49,772 nucleotides of DNA from Candidatus Roizmanbacteria bacterium (GCA_902200405.1 CABIKN020000012.1:1-49772); one strand, 5' to 3'. Positions 7,952 through 17,221 are shown, counted from the stretch's first letter. Translations and numbers: made by a program. Notes: generated by a model from the sequence alone, not told the origin.

Positions 7952-9150
7952 TTAAACGAATTCGTAAGGCTATAAATTGGTGTTATCACTGACATAACAA
8001 GGAAGCCTACACTAACTCCTAGAACTACAAGGATAATCGGTTCGATCAAAGTGGTCATAGTTTTAGTTGCCATTTCAGATTCCATTTCAAAATATTTAGA
8101 GAGCCTGAATAATGTATCGTCGAGATTGCCTGTTTGTTCTCCAACTTGGCTCATTTGTACTAAAATCGGAGGAAAAATTTTTTGTTGTTCAAGGGCCGTG
8201 CCTAAAGATATTCCTTTCTCTACTTTGTGACTGACGTTTAATAAAGCCTGCTGATACACGGTATTTTCCGTCGCATCGACTACAATAGAGAGCGCTTCTA
8301 GAATTGAAATTCCTGATGAAATTAGAATGGCCAAAGTGCGGGTTGACTCAACTAGTGCAGAAATTTTAATAATATTTCCAAAAACGGGTAATTTTAGGAC
8401 AAATCTATCAAAAGCGCCTTTACCTTCCTTGGTTGATAAATATTTCTTAACAAAATATGAAGCAACAAATATCATTACTAGTACGATTGGCCAAAATCGA
8501 GTAGAAAAAGTTGAAATAGCAATCAAAATCTTTGTTGACAATGGTAATTCGACGTTAAAATCTTTATATAACCCTAATAATTTTGGTAAAACGAAAGTAA
8601 CCATTATAAACATTACGATCAACATTCCAACTATAACAATTAGCGGATATACTAAGGCGCCTTTTAGTTTACTTTTAAATTCACGTTCTTTTTCTAAATT
8701 ATCCGCGAGCCTAAGAAGAATTTCACCCAACTTTCCAGATGCTTCCCCCGATTTAACTAATGATATATATAATTTAGAAAACATACCTCGATAATCTAAT
8801 AATGCAACAGAAAATGAAGATCCCCCTTTAATTTTTGAGTCTACATCTTCGATCATTTTTTTTAGAACTATTTTTTGTGTTTGTTTTTTCAAAATTTCTA
8901 AAGAATCAATAAGGGTTAAGCCAGCATTTAACATCAAAGCAACTTGGCGGGTAAAATCTACAATATCGTTAAAATCAACTTTCTGAGTAAGATTATTAAA
9001 TAAAGTAAATTCGGTATTTTTTATTTCCGTTACCGAAATAGGAAAGTAGTCATTTTTTTGTAAGTAATCTATCACCATTTCCTTGCTAGTTGCCTCGATT
9101 TTTTTTACGACCGCCACACCATCTTTTAAAGCCTTATATTGAAATAGCAT
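7948..9150 (-). CDS. pilC: Type IV pilus inner-membrane platform protein PilC (locus 1)
   Basis: A 400-residue GspF/PilC protein on which the assembly and retraction ATPases act. After an N-terminal soluble part (MLFQYKALKDGVAVVKK), it has two GspF repeats, each beginning with a helical bundle (FTRQVALMLNAGLTLIDSL and STRTLAILISSGISILEAL). Membrane helices lie at about 170-192, 213-234 and 370-395. The C-terminal EPIILVVLGVSVGFLVMSVI is typical. It is the last gene of the minus-strand pilB-pilT-pilC operon, starting 4 nt after the pilT stop. A second PilC paralogue lies at 32683-33741. Confidence 0.95.
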   Translation of the reverse strand: MLFQYKALKDGVAVVKKIEATSKEMVIDYLQKNDYFPISVTEIKNTEFTLFNNLTQKVDFNDIVDFTRQVALMLNAGLTLIDSLEILKKQTQKIVLKKMIEDVDSKIKGGSSFSVALLDYRGMFSKLYISLVKSGEASGKLGEILLRLADNLEKEREFKSKLKGALVYPLIVIVGMLIVMFIMVTFVLPKLLGLYKDFNVELPLSTKILIAISTFSTRFWPIVLVMIFVASYFVKKYLSTKEGKGAFDRFVLKLPVFGNIIKISALVESTRTLAILISSGISILEALSIVVDATENTVYQQALLNVSHKVEKGISLGTALEQQKIFPPILVQMSQVGEQTGNLDDTLFRLSKYFEMESEMATKTMTTLIEPIILVVLGVSVGFLVMSVITPIYSLTNSFN

Positions 9151-9154
9151 ATAT

Positions 9155-10207
9155 TTACTTGATAAGTCTCATAATTTCTTTTGGTCTAATCGCATAGGAG
9201 TAAGCTACTTCTTTAGTAATTATTCCTGCACGGTAAAGATTAAGAAGATTTTTTTCAAATAAGATCGAACCTTCATTTTCTGTCGTCTCTAAAATATTTG
9301 CTATTAGAAAAGTCTTTCCTTCCCGTATGCTATTTGAAATAGCAGAGTTATTTAATAATATTTCAACTGCTGGGATACGATCTAGTGAGTTTTGTTTAGG
9401 TATTAATCTTTGGGTGACTACCATTTTTAATACAACCGCCAATTGATTTTTAATTTGATTTTGCTGGTGGGGAGGAAATGCATCAATAATTCTATCGATC
9501 GATTCAGGCGCGGAATTTGTGTGTAATGTCGAAAAAACTAAATGACCTGTTTCTGCTGCAGTTAAAGCTAGTGATATCGTTTCAAAGTCACGCATCTCAC
9601 CAACTAACACAACGTCAGGATCTTCTCTCAATGCTGACTTTAAAGCAACAGTCCAAGAGTGAGTATCCTGATGTAGCTCTCTTTGTGAAATTATCGATTT
9701 GTGTTTTGGATAGATATATTCGATGGGATCTTCGATAGTAATGATATGTTTAGCGTATTTTTGGTTAATTTCGTTAACAAGCGATGCTAAAGTTGTTGAT
9801 TTGCCTTCTCCAGTCGGACCTGTCAATAAAACTAGACCCTGACGATAGTCCGTACATTGATGTAAAAGTGCTGGTAAGAATAGCTCTTCCAAAGTGCTGA
9901 TTCTTGATTGAATAGAACGAAAACTTCCACATAACAAATTTTGAGCATAATAAAGATTAACTCTAAAGCGGGCATTTTTAATTTTGTAGGCAAGGTCAAT
10001 TTCCCGATTAACAACTAAAATCTCCTTTTGTTCTTCGCTCAAGATCGACATTAACATTTTTTCAGATCTTTCAGGGGTCAATAATTCCAGGGTTGTCAAT
10101 TGAAATAATTCTCCATTTACTCTTATCGTCGGGAAATAGGACGGCAGTAGGTGTAAGTCTGAAGCTTTTTTGTCGATGGTTAACTGTAACAAATTTGATA
10201 GTTCCAT
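9155..10207 (-). CDS. pilT: Type IV pilus retraction ATPase PilT
   Basis: A 350-residue hexameric motor that depolymerises pili. The N-terminal PAS-like domain (KKASDLHLLPSYFPTIRVNG) is standard. Walker A is GPTGEGKST (130-138), still matching GxxGxGK[ST] although Glu replaces the usual Ser. The Asp box (TIEDPIEY), Walker B LVGEMRDFET (201-210) and His box ending FSTLHT (225-230) are all present. The C-terminus has the PilT-type helical part rather than the Zn site of PilB. It is the only retraction ATPase in the window although there are two pilus loci, so it may serve both. It lies between pilB and pilC with very short spacers. Confidence 0.95.
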   Translation of the reverse strand: MELSNLLQLTIDKKASDLHLLPSYFPTIRVNGELFQLTTLELLTPERSEKMLMSILSEEQKEILVVNREIDLAYKIKNARFRVNLYYAQNLLCGSFRSIQSRISTLEELFLPALLHQCTDYRQGLVLLTGPTGEGKSTTLASLVNEINQKYAKHIITIEDPIEYIYPKHKSIISQRELHQDTHSWTVALKSALREDPDVVLVGEMRDFETISLALTAAETGHLVFSTLHTNSAPESIDRIIDAFPPHQQNQIKNQLAVVLKMVVTQRLIPKQNSLDRIPAVEILLNNSAISNSIREGKTFLIANILETTENEGSILFEKNLLNLYRAGIITKEVAYSYAIRPKEIMRLIK

Positions 10208-10259
10208 AAACTAAATATTAAATCTTAAACTTTTAAAACTTAAATAATCCATTATATTT

Positions 10260-11969
10260 TTAGGTTTCGGCAACTCTTAAAACTTCTTCCATAGTTGTCA
10301 CTCCGTTAAGAACTTTTAAAAATCCATCTTCTATCATTCTAACAAATCCCTCTTTTTTAGCTGTTTCTTCAATCGCTTCAGCTGAATCTTGATGCAGTAT
10401 ATGCTGATTAATTGCCATAGTTACCTTAAGAATTTCAAAGATGGCGATTCGACCCAGATAACCAGTTTGGTTACATTCATCACAGCCTTTTCCTTTAGTT
10501 AATAAAATAGGATTTGTCTCAAATTTCTTAGGAAGCAACGGCCCTAAAACAGACTTTATATTTGCCGCTATTTCAGGTGGGGCTTGATACGAAACTTTAC
10601 AGTATGGACAAATTTTTCTAGAAATACGTTGTGCAAGTATCGCCGTGAGAACTGAGGCAATTAAAAATGATTCTGCTCCTAAATCAATCAAACGAGGAAT
10701 GGTCGTAGCAGCATTATTAGTATGAAGAGTGGAAAAAACTAAGTGACCTGTTAAGGCGGCTTGAATTGCCAATTGAGTAGTTTCTTTATCCCGGACCTCT
10801 CCAACTAAGATAATATTTGGATCTTGACGTAAAAAAGCTCTTAGGCCGGTCGCAAATGTTAAACCAGCCTGGGTATTTATCTGTACTTGATTGATTCCGG
10901 CTATCTGATATTCAACCGGATCCTCAAGAGTCACTATATTTATGGTTGGTTTATTTAATTTAGTTAATATTGAATATAGGGTTGTAGTTTTTCCCGATCC
11001 AGTAGGACCGGTGATCAAAATAATTCCATATGGCTTACTGATAGCTTCTTCCAATTCCTTAAGTTGGGGTCCGCCAAAACCCAGATCGCTAAGCGAGGGG
11101 ATTCCTCCTGTTTTTTTGAGCAGCCGCATAACAACTTTTTCTCCAAAAACTGTTGGCAAAGTTGAAACACGGAGATCCACTTCATCCTTTGTAGATTTAT
11201 AAGTAAAACGACCATCCTGAGGAATTCTTTTTTCATCTATTTTCATTTCAGACAGAATTTTTATGCGGGAAATTAAAGCTTCGTGAATCGTTCGAGGTAA
11301 AGACAATTTTTCCTGAAGTATTCCATCAATTCGATATCTTACTTTGGTTCTGGTTTCCTCAGGTTCGATATGAATATCCGAGGCACGCCCTTTTACAGAA
11401 AACTCTAATATTGTCGAGACAATTTTTGCAATTGGCGCTTGCTGTAATTGGACATTACTATTATTAGTTTCTTTATGAAGGTCTGGGGAATATTCTTTTA
11501 AAGCGTCACGTACCTCTGGAGACAAACCACTCTGACTAAAGGAAAGGTCGATCATTTTAAGGATCTGTTGTTTATCGGCCAAAGATAAAATTATTTTTTT
11601 ACCAGTTTTCTTTTCCAAAAAGTCTATAATTGATCTATCGAAAGGATCTTCGGTCGCAATAGAAATAGTTGAATTTGTTAGATCATACTTATAAGGAATT
11701 ATTTTATAACGTCGAGAGACCGACTCAGAAACTAAACCAACCGCTTGTGAGTCAATTGGTGTTTTTTCCAGATCAACATAAGTGATTTTTTCTATTTCTG
11801 CCTGAGCTCTAATAATTTCAATTCTTGGAATGCTTGTAAAGCTATATAAATAGTCTATTATTGAGATATTTTTTTGTAAGCTTGCAACTTCAAATTTGCT
11901 TCCTTCACCAGCTGTAATTTGCATATTTTTTATCAACTGATCAAGAATTTTTTTTGGAGATATATTCAT
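10260..11969 (-). CDS. pilB: Type IV pilus assembly ATPase PilB (locus 1)
   Basis: A 569-residue GspE/PilB motor for pilus extension. The N-terminal MshEN-like domain (about 40-155) is followed by the linker and N2 domain (QAPIAKIVSTILEFSVKGRASDIHIEPE-type motif near 177-204). Walker A is GPTGSGKT (321-328), Walker B ILVGEVRDKE (387-396), and the His box ends FSTLHTN. Four cysteines (C454, C457, C495, C498) form the PilB zinc site that PilT lacks. It heads the minus-strand operon and diverges from the holB-prepilin operon across only 43 bp, so both probably share a promoter region. Confidence 0.95.
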   Translation of the reverse strand: MNISPKKILDQLIKNMQITAGEGSKFEVASLQKNISIIDYLYSFTSIPRIEIIRAQAEIEKITYVDLEKTPIDSQAVGLVSESVSRRYKIIPYKYDLTNSTISIATEDPFDRSIIDFLEKKTGKKIILSLADKQQILKMIDLSFSQSGLSPEVRDALKEYSPDLHKETNNSNVQLQQAPIAKIVSTILEFSVKGRASDIHIEPEETRTKVRYRIDGILQEKLSLPRTIHEALISRIKILSEMKIDEKRIPQDGRFTYKSTKDEVDLRVSTLPTVFGEKVVMRLLKKTGGIPSLSDLGFGGPQLKELEEAISKPYGIILITGPTGSGKTTTLYSILTKLNKPTINIVTLEDPVEYQIAGINQVQINTQAGLTFATGLRAFLRQDPNIILVGEVRDKETTQLAIQAALTGHLVFSTLHTNNAATTIPRLIDLGAESFLIASVLTAILAQRISRKICPYCKVSYQAPPEIAANIKSVLGPLLPKKFETNPILLTKGKGCDECNQTGYLGRIAIFEILKVTMAINQHILHQDSAEAIEETAKKEGFVRMIEDGFLKVLNGVTTMEEVLRVAET

Positions 11970-12012
11970 AATTTAACTATATATTATTTCTGTGATAGAA
12001 TTCAAGTAAGTT

Positions 12013-12657
12013 ATGATTCCAATACTCATTATCTCAAAAGATTCAAAATTGGTCAAAAAATATCTTGATAATCTTAAAGCTGATAACTTTTTTTTTGAAA
12101 TATTACCATCGACAAAAGAATTTTCTATAGAGGATATCAAAAGTCTTATTAAAGATACAAAAATATTTAATCCCAAAATTAGAGTATATTTTCTTAATAA
12201 TTTCAATCTTTCTTCAATACCTGCTCAAAATTCATTTCTTAAATTACTTGAGGATCCGCCATCTAAAATTCAATTTGTTTTAAGCGCAAATGATAGAAAT
12301 AGTCTCTTGCCAACGATTATTTCTAGAGTGAAAATTGTTAAATTACAAGCAGATATTCTTCAAAAGGTTGTGGTAGATAATTTTGTCAAAAGCACTATAG
12401 AAGAATTGATTAATAAACCATCAGCAACAAAAATTCCATTTTTACAATATAAAACCGCAGATGCAAGCTCAGCAAATGATATTTTAAATCAGATAATTAT
12501 TTATTTCCAAAAAAAATTATCTTTGGATAAAAAATCAGCCAGGGTTATTAAAAAAATGTTAACGCTCATTAAGCTGCTATCTAGTAATAATTTAAATCCT
12601 CAATTAACAATTGACGAGGCATTGATTTTTATTTGGAAAACGTATAGAATGAAATAA
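12013..12657 (+). CDS. DNA polymerase III delta'-like (HolB) clamp-loader remnant
   Basis: A 214-residue protein that matches the central clamp-loader signature: [28 protein letters not shown], then [24 protein letters not shown] (the SRC-like position reads SRV). It has no Walker A P-loop and is much shorter than the usual roughly 300 residues, so it cannot bind ATP in the normal way. E. coli delta' also lacks ATPase activity, so a structural role is plausible. The stop is 1 nt before a prepilin start, and the gene begins the operon of six prepilins and pilMNO; co-transcription is likely. Family call is good, precise role uncertain. Confidence 0.72.
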   Translation: MIPILIISKDSKLVKKYLDNLKADNFFFEILPSTKEFSIEDIKSLIKDTKIFNPKIRVYFLNNFNLSSIPAQNSFLKLLEDPPSKIQFVLSANDRNSLLPTIISRVKIVKLQADILQKVVVDNFVKSTIEELINKPSATKIPFLQYKTADASSANDILNQIIIYFQKKLSLDKKSARVIKKMLTLIKLLSSNNLNPQLTIDEALIFIWKTYRMK

Positions 12658-12658
12658 T

Positions 12659-13123
12659 ATGAAAAAAGGCTTCACATTAATCGAGCTTCTTGTCGTCATT
12701 GCTATAATTGGAAGTCTTTCAGCTTTGTTTTTGCCAAATTTTATGGCGGCGCGAGAGCGGGCTCGTGACTCTCAAAGAAAATCTGATCTAAGACAGATTC
12801 AGAAGGCCTTAGAATTATATAAACAGGACCAGGCATCAGCATCATTTCCTGCTTCTGTTGCTTGTGATTCAGCTACCTGTTTTCCGTATACTGGCGGTCA
12901 ATGGTTAAATGTCACCACAAATTCTATTTATATGAACTTTGTACCTAGGGACCCAAACAGAACGGTTAATAATCGATATTATTTTTATTCCAATCCTGGA
13001 GATTTAACCTATGTTCTTTGTGCCTGTCTTGAAAATAAGGCAGATCCGGATGGAATTGCCGGTAATTGTAACACGAGTTATACCTGCACGAGTGGTAAAA
13101 GTTATATTGTAATTCAACCATAG
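12659..13123 (+). CDS. Type IV prepilin (locus 1, first)
   Basis: A 154-residue prepilin with the very short leader MKKG and the class III signature [20 protein letters not shown]; Glu is at mature position 5. The helix continues with [27 protein letters not shown], and the globular part has several cysteines that can form disulfides. This is the usual patescibacterial minor or major pilin layout. It follows the holB-like gene by 1 nt, implying translational coupling. Whether it is major or minor cannot be told from sequence. Confidence 0.93.
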   Translation: MKKGFTLIELLVVIAIIGSLSALFLPNFMAARERARDSQRKSDLRQIQKALELYKQDQASASFPASVACDSATCFPYTGGQWLNVTTNSIYMNFVPRDPNRTVNNRYYFYSNPGDLTYVLCACLENKADPDGIAGNCNTSYTCTSGKSYIVIQP

Positions 13124-13127
13124 TATT

Positions 13128-13177
13128 AAACATTTAACAGTTTATTTAAGTTTTATCAGTTTAACATTTAACAGTTT
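13128..13177. repeat. Word repeat between two prepilins that runs into a start codon
   Basis: AACATTTAACAGTTTAT occurs twice (about 13129-13145 and 13161-13177) around a related TTTAAGTTTTATCAG stretch. The second copy ends at the A-T-G of the next prepilin. No ribosome-binding sequence is obvious in it. Confidence 0.65.
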
Positions 13178-13561
13178 ATGAAAAAATCTTTTACACTCTT
13201 GGAAATGCTGGTTGTTATCGGAATTATCGCAATTTTAGTCAGTTTGGGATTTGCATCTTATTCGACAGTCCAAAAGAAGGCCCGCGATGCGAAAAGACAA
13301 GGCGATTTGAAAGCAGCTCAACAAGTATTGGAACAATGCTATTCTGTAAATAGTTTTCAATACCCAATTATATCTGGAAGTCCCGGAACTATTACTGCAA
13401 CCTGTCCAGCACCAAATGTAAGCATAACTTTTACAATGACCGATCCTCTTAATACGGGCACTTATAGGTACACAGTTTCGTCATCCTCGACAACAGCCTA
13501 TACGATTAGCGTTGATATAGAATCGACAACAACTGATTTTACTGTTAGTAATCAACAATAA
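13178..13561 (+). CDS. Type IV prepilin with Ser at the -1 cleavage position
   Basis: A 127-residue prepilin with MKKS|FTLLEMLVVIGIIAILVSL; the invariant Gly at -1 of the prepilin peptidase site is Ser here, while Glu5 is kept. Ala or Ser at -1 is tolerated weakly by known PilD enzymes, so processing may be slow. The amphipathic KKARDAKRQGDLKAAQQVLEQ continues the N-terminal helix. The globular domain is small and rich in Thr and Ser. It sits second in the prepilin array. Confidence 0.9.
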   Translation: MKKSFTLLEMLVVIGIIAILVSLGFASYSTVQKKARDAKRQGDLKAAQQVLEQCYSVNSFQYPIISGSPGTITATCPAPNVSITFTMTDPLNTGTYRYTVSSSSTTAYTISVDIESTTTDFTVSNQQ

Positions 13562-13562
13562 T

Positions 13563-13988
13563 ATGAAAAATAATAATGGGCTTGCCCTGAGCTTATCGAA
13601 GGGTTTTACATTAATAGAGATTCTAGTTGTTACCTCAATTATCGTTTTGTTAACCGCTACAGCTGTGGTAACTTACACTACTTTTTTAAAGCAGTCCCGT
13701 GACGCCCGAAGAAAGTCTGAACTAGGTCAGTTGAGCGTCGCACTGGAAATGTATCGATCAAATAATGATACATATCCGACAGTTGGTTTATCTCAACTAA
13801 CAGCCCCATCGATCTATATACAGTCGGTTCCCACAGATCCAAAAAATCCAACGTATACCTATTATTATACGGGTGCAGTTTCAGACTATACTTTGGGTGC
13901 ATATTTGGAAAATGGCGGAACTACTTGTGTTGTAGGTCAATGCGGAGGAAACTGTAATTATTGTTTAGGACCTTATGGACAAAAATAG
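13563..13988 (+). CDS. Type IV prepilin with a repeat-encoded leader
   Basis: A 141-residue prepilin. The leader is MKNNNGLALSLSKG, then FTLIEILVVTSIIVLLTATA with Glu5. GLALSLSKG is encoded by a dispersed palindromic repeat (13579-13604) that also supplies the cleavage-site Gly. The globular domain shows QSVPTDPKNPTYTYYYTG and C-terminal cysteine pairs, as in its neighbours. It starts 1 nt after the previous stop and overlaps the next prepilin by 14 nt. Confidence 0.92.
   Translation: MKNNNGLALSLSKGFTLIEILVVTSIIVLLTATAVVTYTTFLKQSRDARRKSELGQLSVALEMYRSNNDTYPTVGLSQLTAPSIYIQSVPTDPKNPTYTYYYTGAVSDYTLGAYLENGGTTCVVGQCGGNCNYCLGPYGQK
13579..13604. repeat. CCCTGAGCTTATCGAAGGG-type repeat within a prepilin leader
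   Basis: GCCCTGAGCTTATCGAAGGG belongs to the common CCTTCGACTAAGCTCAGGG repeat type. Related copies lie at 14944-14980, 19687-19711, 32608-32658, 37198-37246 and 46956-46976; three of the six lie in prepilin leaders. Confidence 0.75.
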
Positions 13989-14454
13989 AGGCTTTACTTT
14001 GATTGAATTTATGGTGGTAATCTCGGTTGTATTTCTTTTTTTAGGAACAATTTTACCCAGATATAATGATTTTGCCAGTCAAACAAAATTAAGAAGTGAA
14101 GCATCAAAAGTATTAGATATATTTGAATTAGCAAAAAAAAAGGCTATCTCAGCTGACCTTTTTGATAAAAACTGCACAAATTTTACCGGTTACCGTACTA
14201 CAGTTGCCGTAAGTAACTATTCACTAAAGTTTTGTTGTAATTCAATATGTTCAACCGTTCAAAATTTTAATTTGAGTACTAATGTTACTTTTATTACAGG
14301 AATTGGCGATTTTAATTTCACTCCGCTTATGATCAACCCAAATTTTATCAGTAATACTATACAAATAAAAAGTTCAATTATTAACAAATGTATTAATATT
14401 TCCGTATCTCCTATTGGAGTACTCGAGTTAAACGAAACCCTTATTTCCTGCTAA
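13975..14454 (+). CDS. GspH/FimT-like minor prepilin
   Basis: A 159-residue prepilin, MDKNRG|FTLIEFMVVISVVFLFLG, with Glu5. The SQTKLRSEASKVLDIFELAKKKAIS segment followed by a beta-rich domain is typical of GspH/FimT pseudopilins that cap or initiate the fibre. Two cysteine pairs occur (FCCNSIC). It overlaps the previous prepilin by 14 nt and is 12 nt from the next, so it is surely in the same operon. Confidence 0.9.
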   Translation: MDKNRGFTLIEFMVVISVVFLFLGTILPRYNDFASQTKLRSEASKVLDIFELAKKKAISADLFDKNCTNFTGYRTTVAVSNYSLKFCCNSICSTVQNFNLSTNVTFITGIGDFNFTPLMINPNFISNTIQIKSSIINKCINISVSPIGVLELNETLISC

Positions 14455-14466
14455 TTAATTATTAAT

Positions 14467-14934
14467 ATGAAAAAAGTACTCAGCTTAAGAAATAGAATAG
14501 GCTTCTCGCTTATTGAGGTCTTGGTTTTCATTACAATAATTTCATTATTTTTTATCACAGCTGTAACAATTACGGTTTTTAGCTTAAAAAACTCAAAAAT
14601 TCAACAATATAGAATTTTGGCTACGCGATTTGCGGAAGAAGGAATGAAATGGGTAAAACAAGAAAAGGAAGACGATTGGCAGGTATTCACTTTGCATGAT
14701 GACTCGGCAGGTCCAGGAGTGTCTTTTTGTCTGAATTCTTTAGACTGGAATACTAAAACTAATTGTAATGGAATTTACTCGCTTGGCCCACCAAATATAT
14801 TCAAAAGGATATTGGTTATTACAAATTCAGGTAATCCAGCAAATAGTATTAAAGTAAATGTTACTGTTAGCTGGCTTGAAAATAGTTTCGAACAAAAAAT
14901 AACTTTAAAATCGGTTTTAAATTTATGGGAATAA
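14467..14934 (+). CDS. PilV/GspI-like minor prepilin
   Basis: A 155-residue prepilin with a longer leader, MKKVLSLRNRIG, then FSLIEVLVFITIISLFFI and Glu5. The sequence ATRFAEEGMKWVKQEKEDDWQVF is the PilV/GspI-type AEEG motif region, which in pseudopilins helps form the tip complex. The C-terminal half is a short beta domain ending in LKSVLNLWE. It sits between FimT-like and PilW-like genes, the usual order for a minor-pilin priming cluster. Confidence 0.9.
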   Translation: MKKVLSLRNRIGFSLIEVLVFITIISLFFITAVTITVFSLKNSKIQQYRILATRFAEEGMKWVKQEKEDDWQVFTLHDDSAGPGVSFCLNSLDWNTKTNCNGIYSLGPPNIFKRILVITNSGNPANSIKVNVTVSWLENSFEQKITLKSVLNLWE

Positions 14935-14943
14935 TATTTATAT

Positions 14944-14980
14944 TGAGTCCTTCGATAGACTCAGGATAAACTAGTCGAAA
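14944..14980. repeat. Diverged CTTCGAT...ACTCAGG repeat before a prepilin
   Basis: AGTCCTTCGATAGACTCAGG and AACTAGTCGAAAT form a diverged copy of the CCTTCGAC/CTCAGGG repeat; it runs up to the prepilin start at 14982. Confidence 0.6.
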
Positions 14981-14981
14981 T

Positions 14982-15548
14982 ATGAAAAAAATTAAAGGTT
15001 TTACACTAATTGAAACTATTGTAGTTGTTGCGGTACTAGGACTGACCCTACCTGTAATATTTTCTATTTTTTTTGTATTGCTTCAGCAGCAAACAAAGAT
15101 CTACCGATTAAACACTACAAAAAAAGAGGGTGACTATTTAATTAATCTCGTTTCAAATAATATTAGGAATGACGCTTCTATAATTTTAAGTAGCAATTCT
15201 CCGTTACCTCCTGATGCGACGAATAAAAAATGTGACAATAATTCAACTAATTATTCTTCAAATGCAAGTCTATATTTTCTCGATCGAAATGGAGACTGGT
15301 TCGGTTACCTTATAAATGGAAACGCTATTGCATCAGTTTCGGCTAGCCTAGCTTCGATAAATTTAAATTCTGCAAAGACTCGTATAACTGGTTTTTCTAT
15401 TGGCTGTAGAAGAACATATATTCATTCACAGCCATCTGTCTCAATCAGCTTTGATATCGAATTTTGTAATAAGGTAGCCTGTGATCAAACCCGTACAGAA
15501 GAAATTTCAACTCTTCACTATAATACAAAAATTAAGTTAAGGAATTAA
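14982..15548 (+). CDS. PilW/GspJ-like minor prepilin
   Basis: A 188-residue prepilin, MKKIKG|FTLIETIVVVAVLGLTLPVIFSIFF, with Glu5. The following helix QQTKIYRLNTTKKEGDYLINLVSNNIRND has the layout of PilW/GspJ proteins. The globular domain contains cysteines and a C-terminal YNTKIKLRN strand. It is the last of six consecutive prepilins, with pilM starting 48 nt later after an AT-rich spacer with repeated TACTTGATACTTAA-like words. Confidence 0.9.
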   Translation: MKKIKGFTLIETIVVVAVLGLTLPVIFSIFFVLLQQQTKIYRLNTTKKEGDYLINLVSNNIRNDASIILSSNSPLPPDATNKKCDNNSTNYSSNASLYFLDRNGDWFGYLINGNAIASVSASLASINLNSAKTRITGFSIGCRRTYIHSQPSVSISFDIEFCNKVACDQTRTEEISTLHYNTKIKLRN

Positions 15549-15596
15549 TAGTATTTAATACTTGATACTTAATCCAAAATACCTTATATTAAATTT

Positions 15597-16622
15597 ATGT
15601 CTGATAATTATTTTTCACTAGATATAGACGAAAAATTTACAAAGGTTGTTGAATCGAAGCTGGTAGATCAGTTTGTGAAAATATCAGCTTTGGGAAAGAT
15701 AGAAACGCCTGAATTTTTTTACTCTAGCAATCTTGAAAAAATTGTTGATGCAGAGGTTTCCCAGATCAAAAAAATAATCGAAACACTAAATATTGTTAGT
15801 AAAAATGTAAATTTGATCATCCCTGATTCAATGACATATAATCAAATTATTTCGATGCCTCTTCTAAACGAAAAAGAACTTTTATCTGCAATTAAATATC
15901 AGGCAGATCAATTTATTCCAATGCCAATTGAGGAAACAAACATCGATATCGAGGTTATAGAAGAAAATCAAAAAGATAAAAAGGTTTTGCTTCTTATAGT
16001 AGCCGCACCAAAAAAAGTTATTGAGCGAATTCAAACTACAGCTGAATTAGCAGGTCTTAATCCTGAATCTATAGAGAATGAGCTAAGTAGTTATAGTCGA
16101 TTTATTAACGTTTTTAACAAAAACATTATCGCTCAACATAAAATTACTCAAGATAAGGGTCTTATCGTCGTGAATTTCGACACAAGCTCAAGTTCATTAT
16201 CATACTTTTCTACCGATCAATTAATAATTAGGGAAAGTCATCATATATCGATCGGATACAATTTATTTTTAAAAGAGGCACAAGTGAACACTGATACTGA
16301 TATTAAAAAAACCGAACAAATAATTAAAAGTTATGATCCAAAAAACCCTTCTCCTTATCCAATTGAAAAAATTGTCGAACCTTTGGTCAAGGAGTTAGCC
16401 AATGAACTAAGAAATTTTTCCGCCAAATATTCTCCATCTTCAATCCTATTTACAAATAAAATATTTCAATTTCCATCTCTCGTAACAAGCTTGAGCAAGG
16501 AGCTGCCTATTCCGGTTGATATTTTTAATCCCTATTCTATGATCAGTAAATCACAGTTGGTGGAAACTTATAAAAATGAACTTTCTATATTTCTTCCCGC
16601 CATTGGCGGAAACTTAAGATAA
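15597..16622 (+). CDS. pilM: PilM-like actin-fold pilus alignment protein
   Basis: A 341-residue cytoplasmic ATPase-fold protein of the PilM/FtsA group that links the assembly motor to PilN. Recognisable features are the N-terminal FSLDIDEKFTKVVE, the family motif ISMPLLNEKELLSAIKYQADQFIPMPIEE (about 78-106) and KVLLLIVAAPKKVIERIQTTAELAGL. The second actin lobe is present but glycine-poor, so nucleotide binding may be weak. The pilM-pilN-pilO order is conserved here, with a 5-nt gap to pilN. PilP and the secretin PilQ are absent, as expected if there is no outer membrane. Confidence 0.88.
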   Translation: MSDNYFSLDIDEKFTKVVESKLVDQFVKISALGKIETPEFFYSSNLEKIVDAEVSQIKKIIETLNIVSKNVNLIIPDSMTYNQIISMPLLNEKELLSAIKYQADQFIPMPIEETNIDIEVIEENQKDKKVLLLIVAAPKKVIERIQTTAELAGLNPESIENELSSYSRFINVFNKNIIAQHKITQDKGLIVVNFDTSSSSLSYFSTDQLIIRESHHISIGYNLFLKEAQVNTDTDIKKTEQIIKSYDPKNPSPYPIEKIVEPLVKELANELRNFSAKYSPSSILFTNKIFQFPSLVTSLSKELPIPVDIFNPYSMISKSQLVETYKNELSIFLPAIGGNLR

Positions 16623-16627
16623 CTCTT

Positions 16628-17221
16628 ATGAAAAAAAATAGGATCAATCTACTTATAAATAGGGAAGACTATCAAAAATATGAGAATCTATTTGAGCGAT
16701 TTAAATTATCAGCCGCAATTTTAACAACCATATTGGCGATAATATTTATTTTTTCCTATATCACTATTAAAAATAAATTCAATAAATATGAAAATATGAA
16801 CCTACAAAAAAAAACCTATTTACAATTGTTGGTTGAAAGAAGAGATGATGAGGCAAAAATTAACTATATCGAAAAAAAATATATCGATTTTAAGAAGTTC
16901 TTAAAAGATGATGCTTCTTCTGTCACCTATTATGAAATACTATCCGATTCTATAAAAAATAGTAGTGAGTCTGCAAAATTAAAGTCACTGGCTGTTGATA
17001 AGACAAGGAATACATCCTTCATAATCACTTTCTCAGTTTTTGAAAAAATGATGAGCTTTTTAAGGTTTGCTGAATCAGAAATGTTTTTAAATAACTTTGA
17101 AAGTATTTCACTAAAAAATCTCGTTATAGCTGGAAATAATAAGCTAAATGAGAATTACGAGTTAAGTTTTGTGGGTAAATTTGCACCCATTAAGGTAGAC
17201 ACTAATGAAAATAAAAATTAA
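16628..17221 (+). CDS. pilN: PilN-like alignment protein
   Basis: A 197-residue bitopic protein: a short cytoplasmic tail KKNRINLLINRED with the INLL PilM-binding motif, a membrane helix (about 31-50), a coiled coil, and a small ferredoxin-like extracytoplasmic domain. It matches PilN in length and layout, and its place after pilM supports the call. The 3' end overlaps pilO by 17 nt. Sequence similarity alone would be weak; context raises confidence. Confidence 0.82.
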   Translation: MKKNRINLLINREDYQKYENLFERFKLSAAILTTILAIIFIFSYITIKNKFNKYENMNLQKKTYLQLLVERRDDEAKINYIEKKYIDFKKFLKDDASSVTYYEILSDSIKNSSESAKLKSLAVDKTRNTSFIITFSVFEKMMSFLRFAESEMFLNNFESISLKNLVIAGNNKLNENYELSFVGKFAPIKVDTNENKN

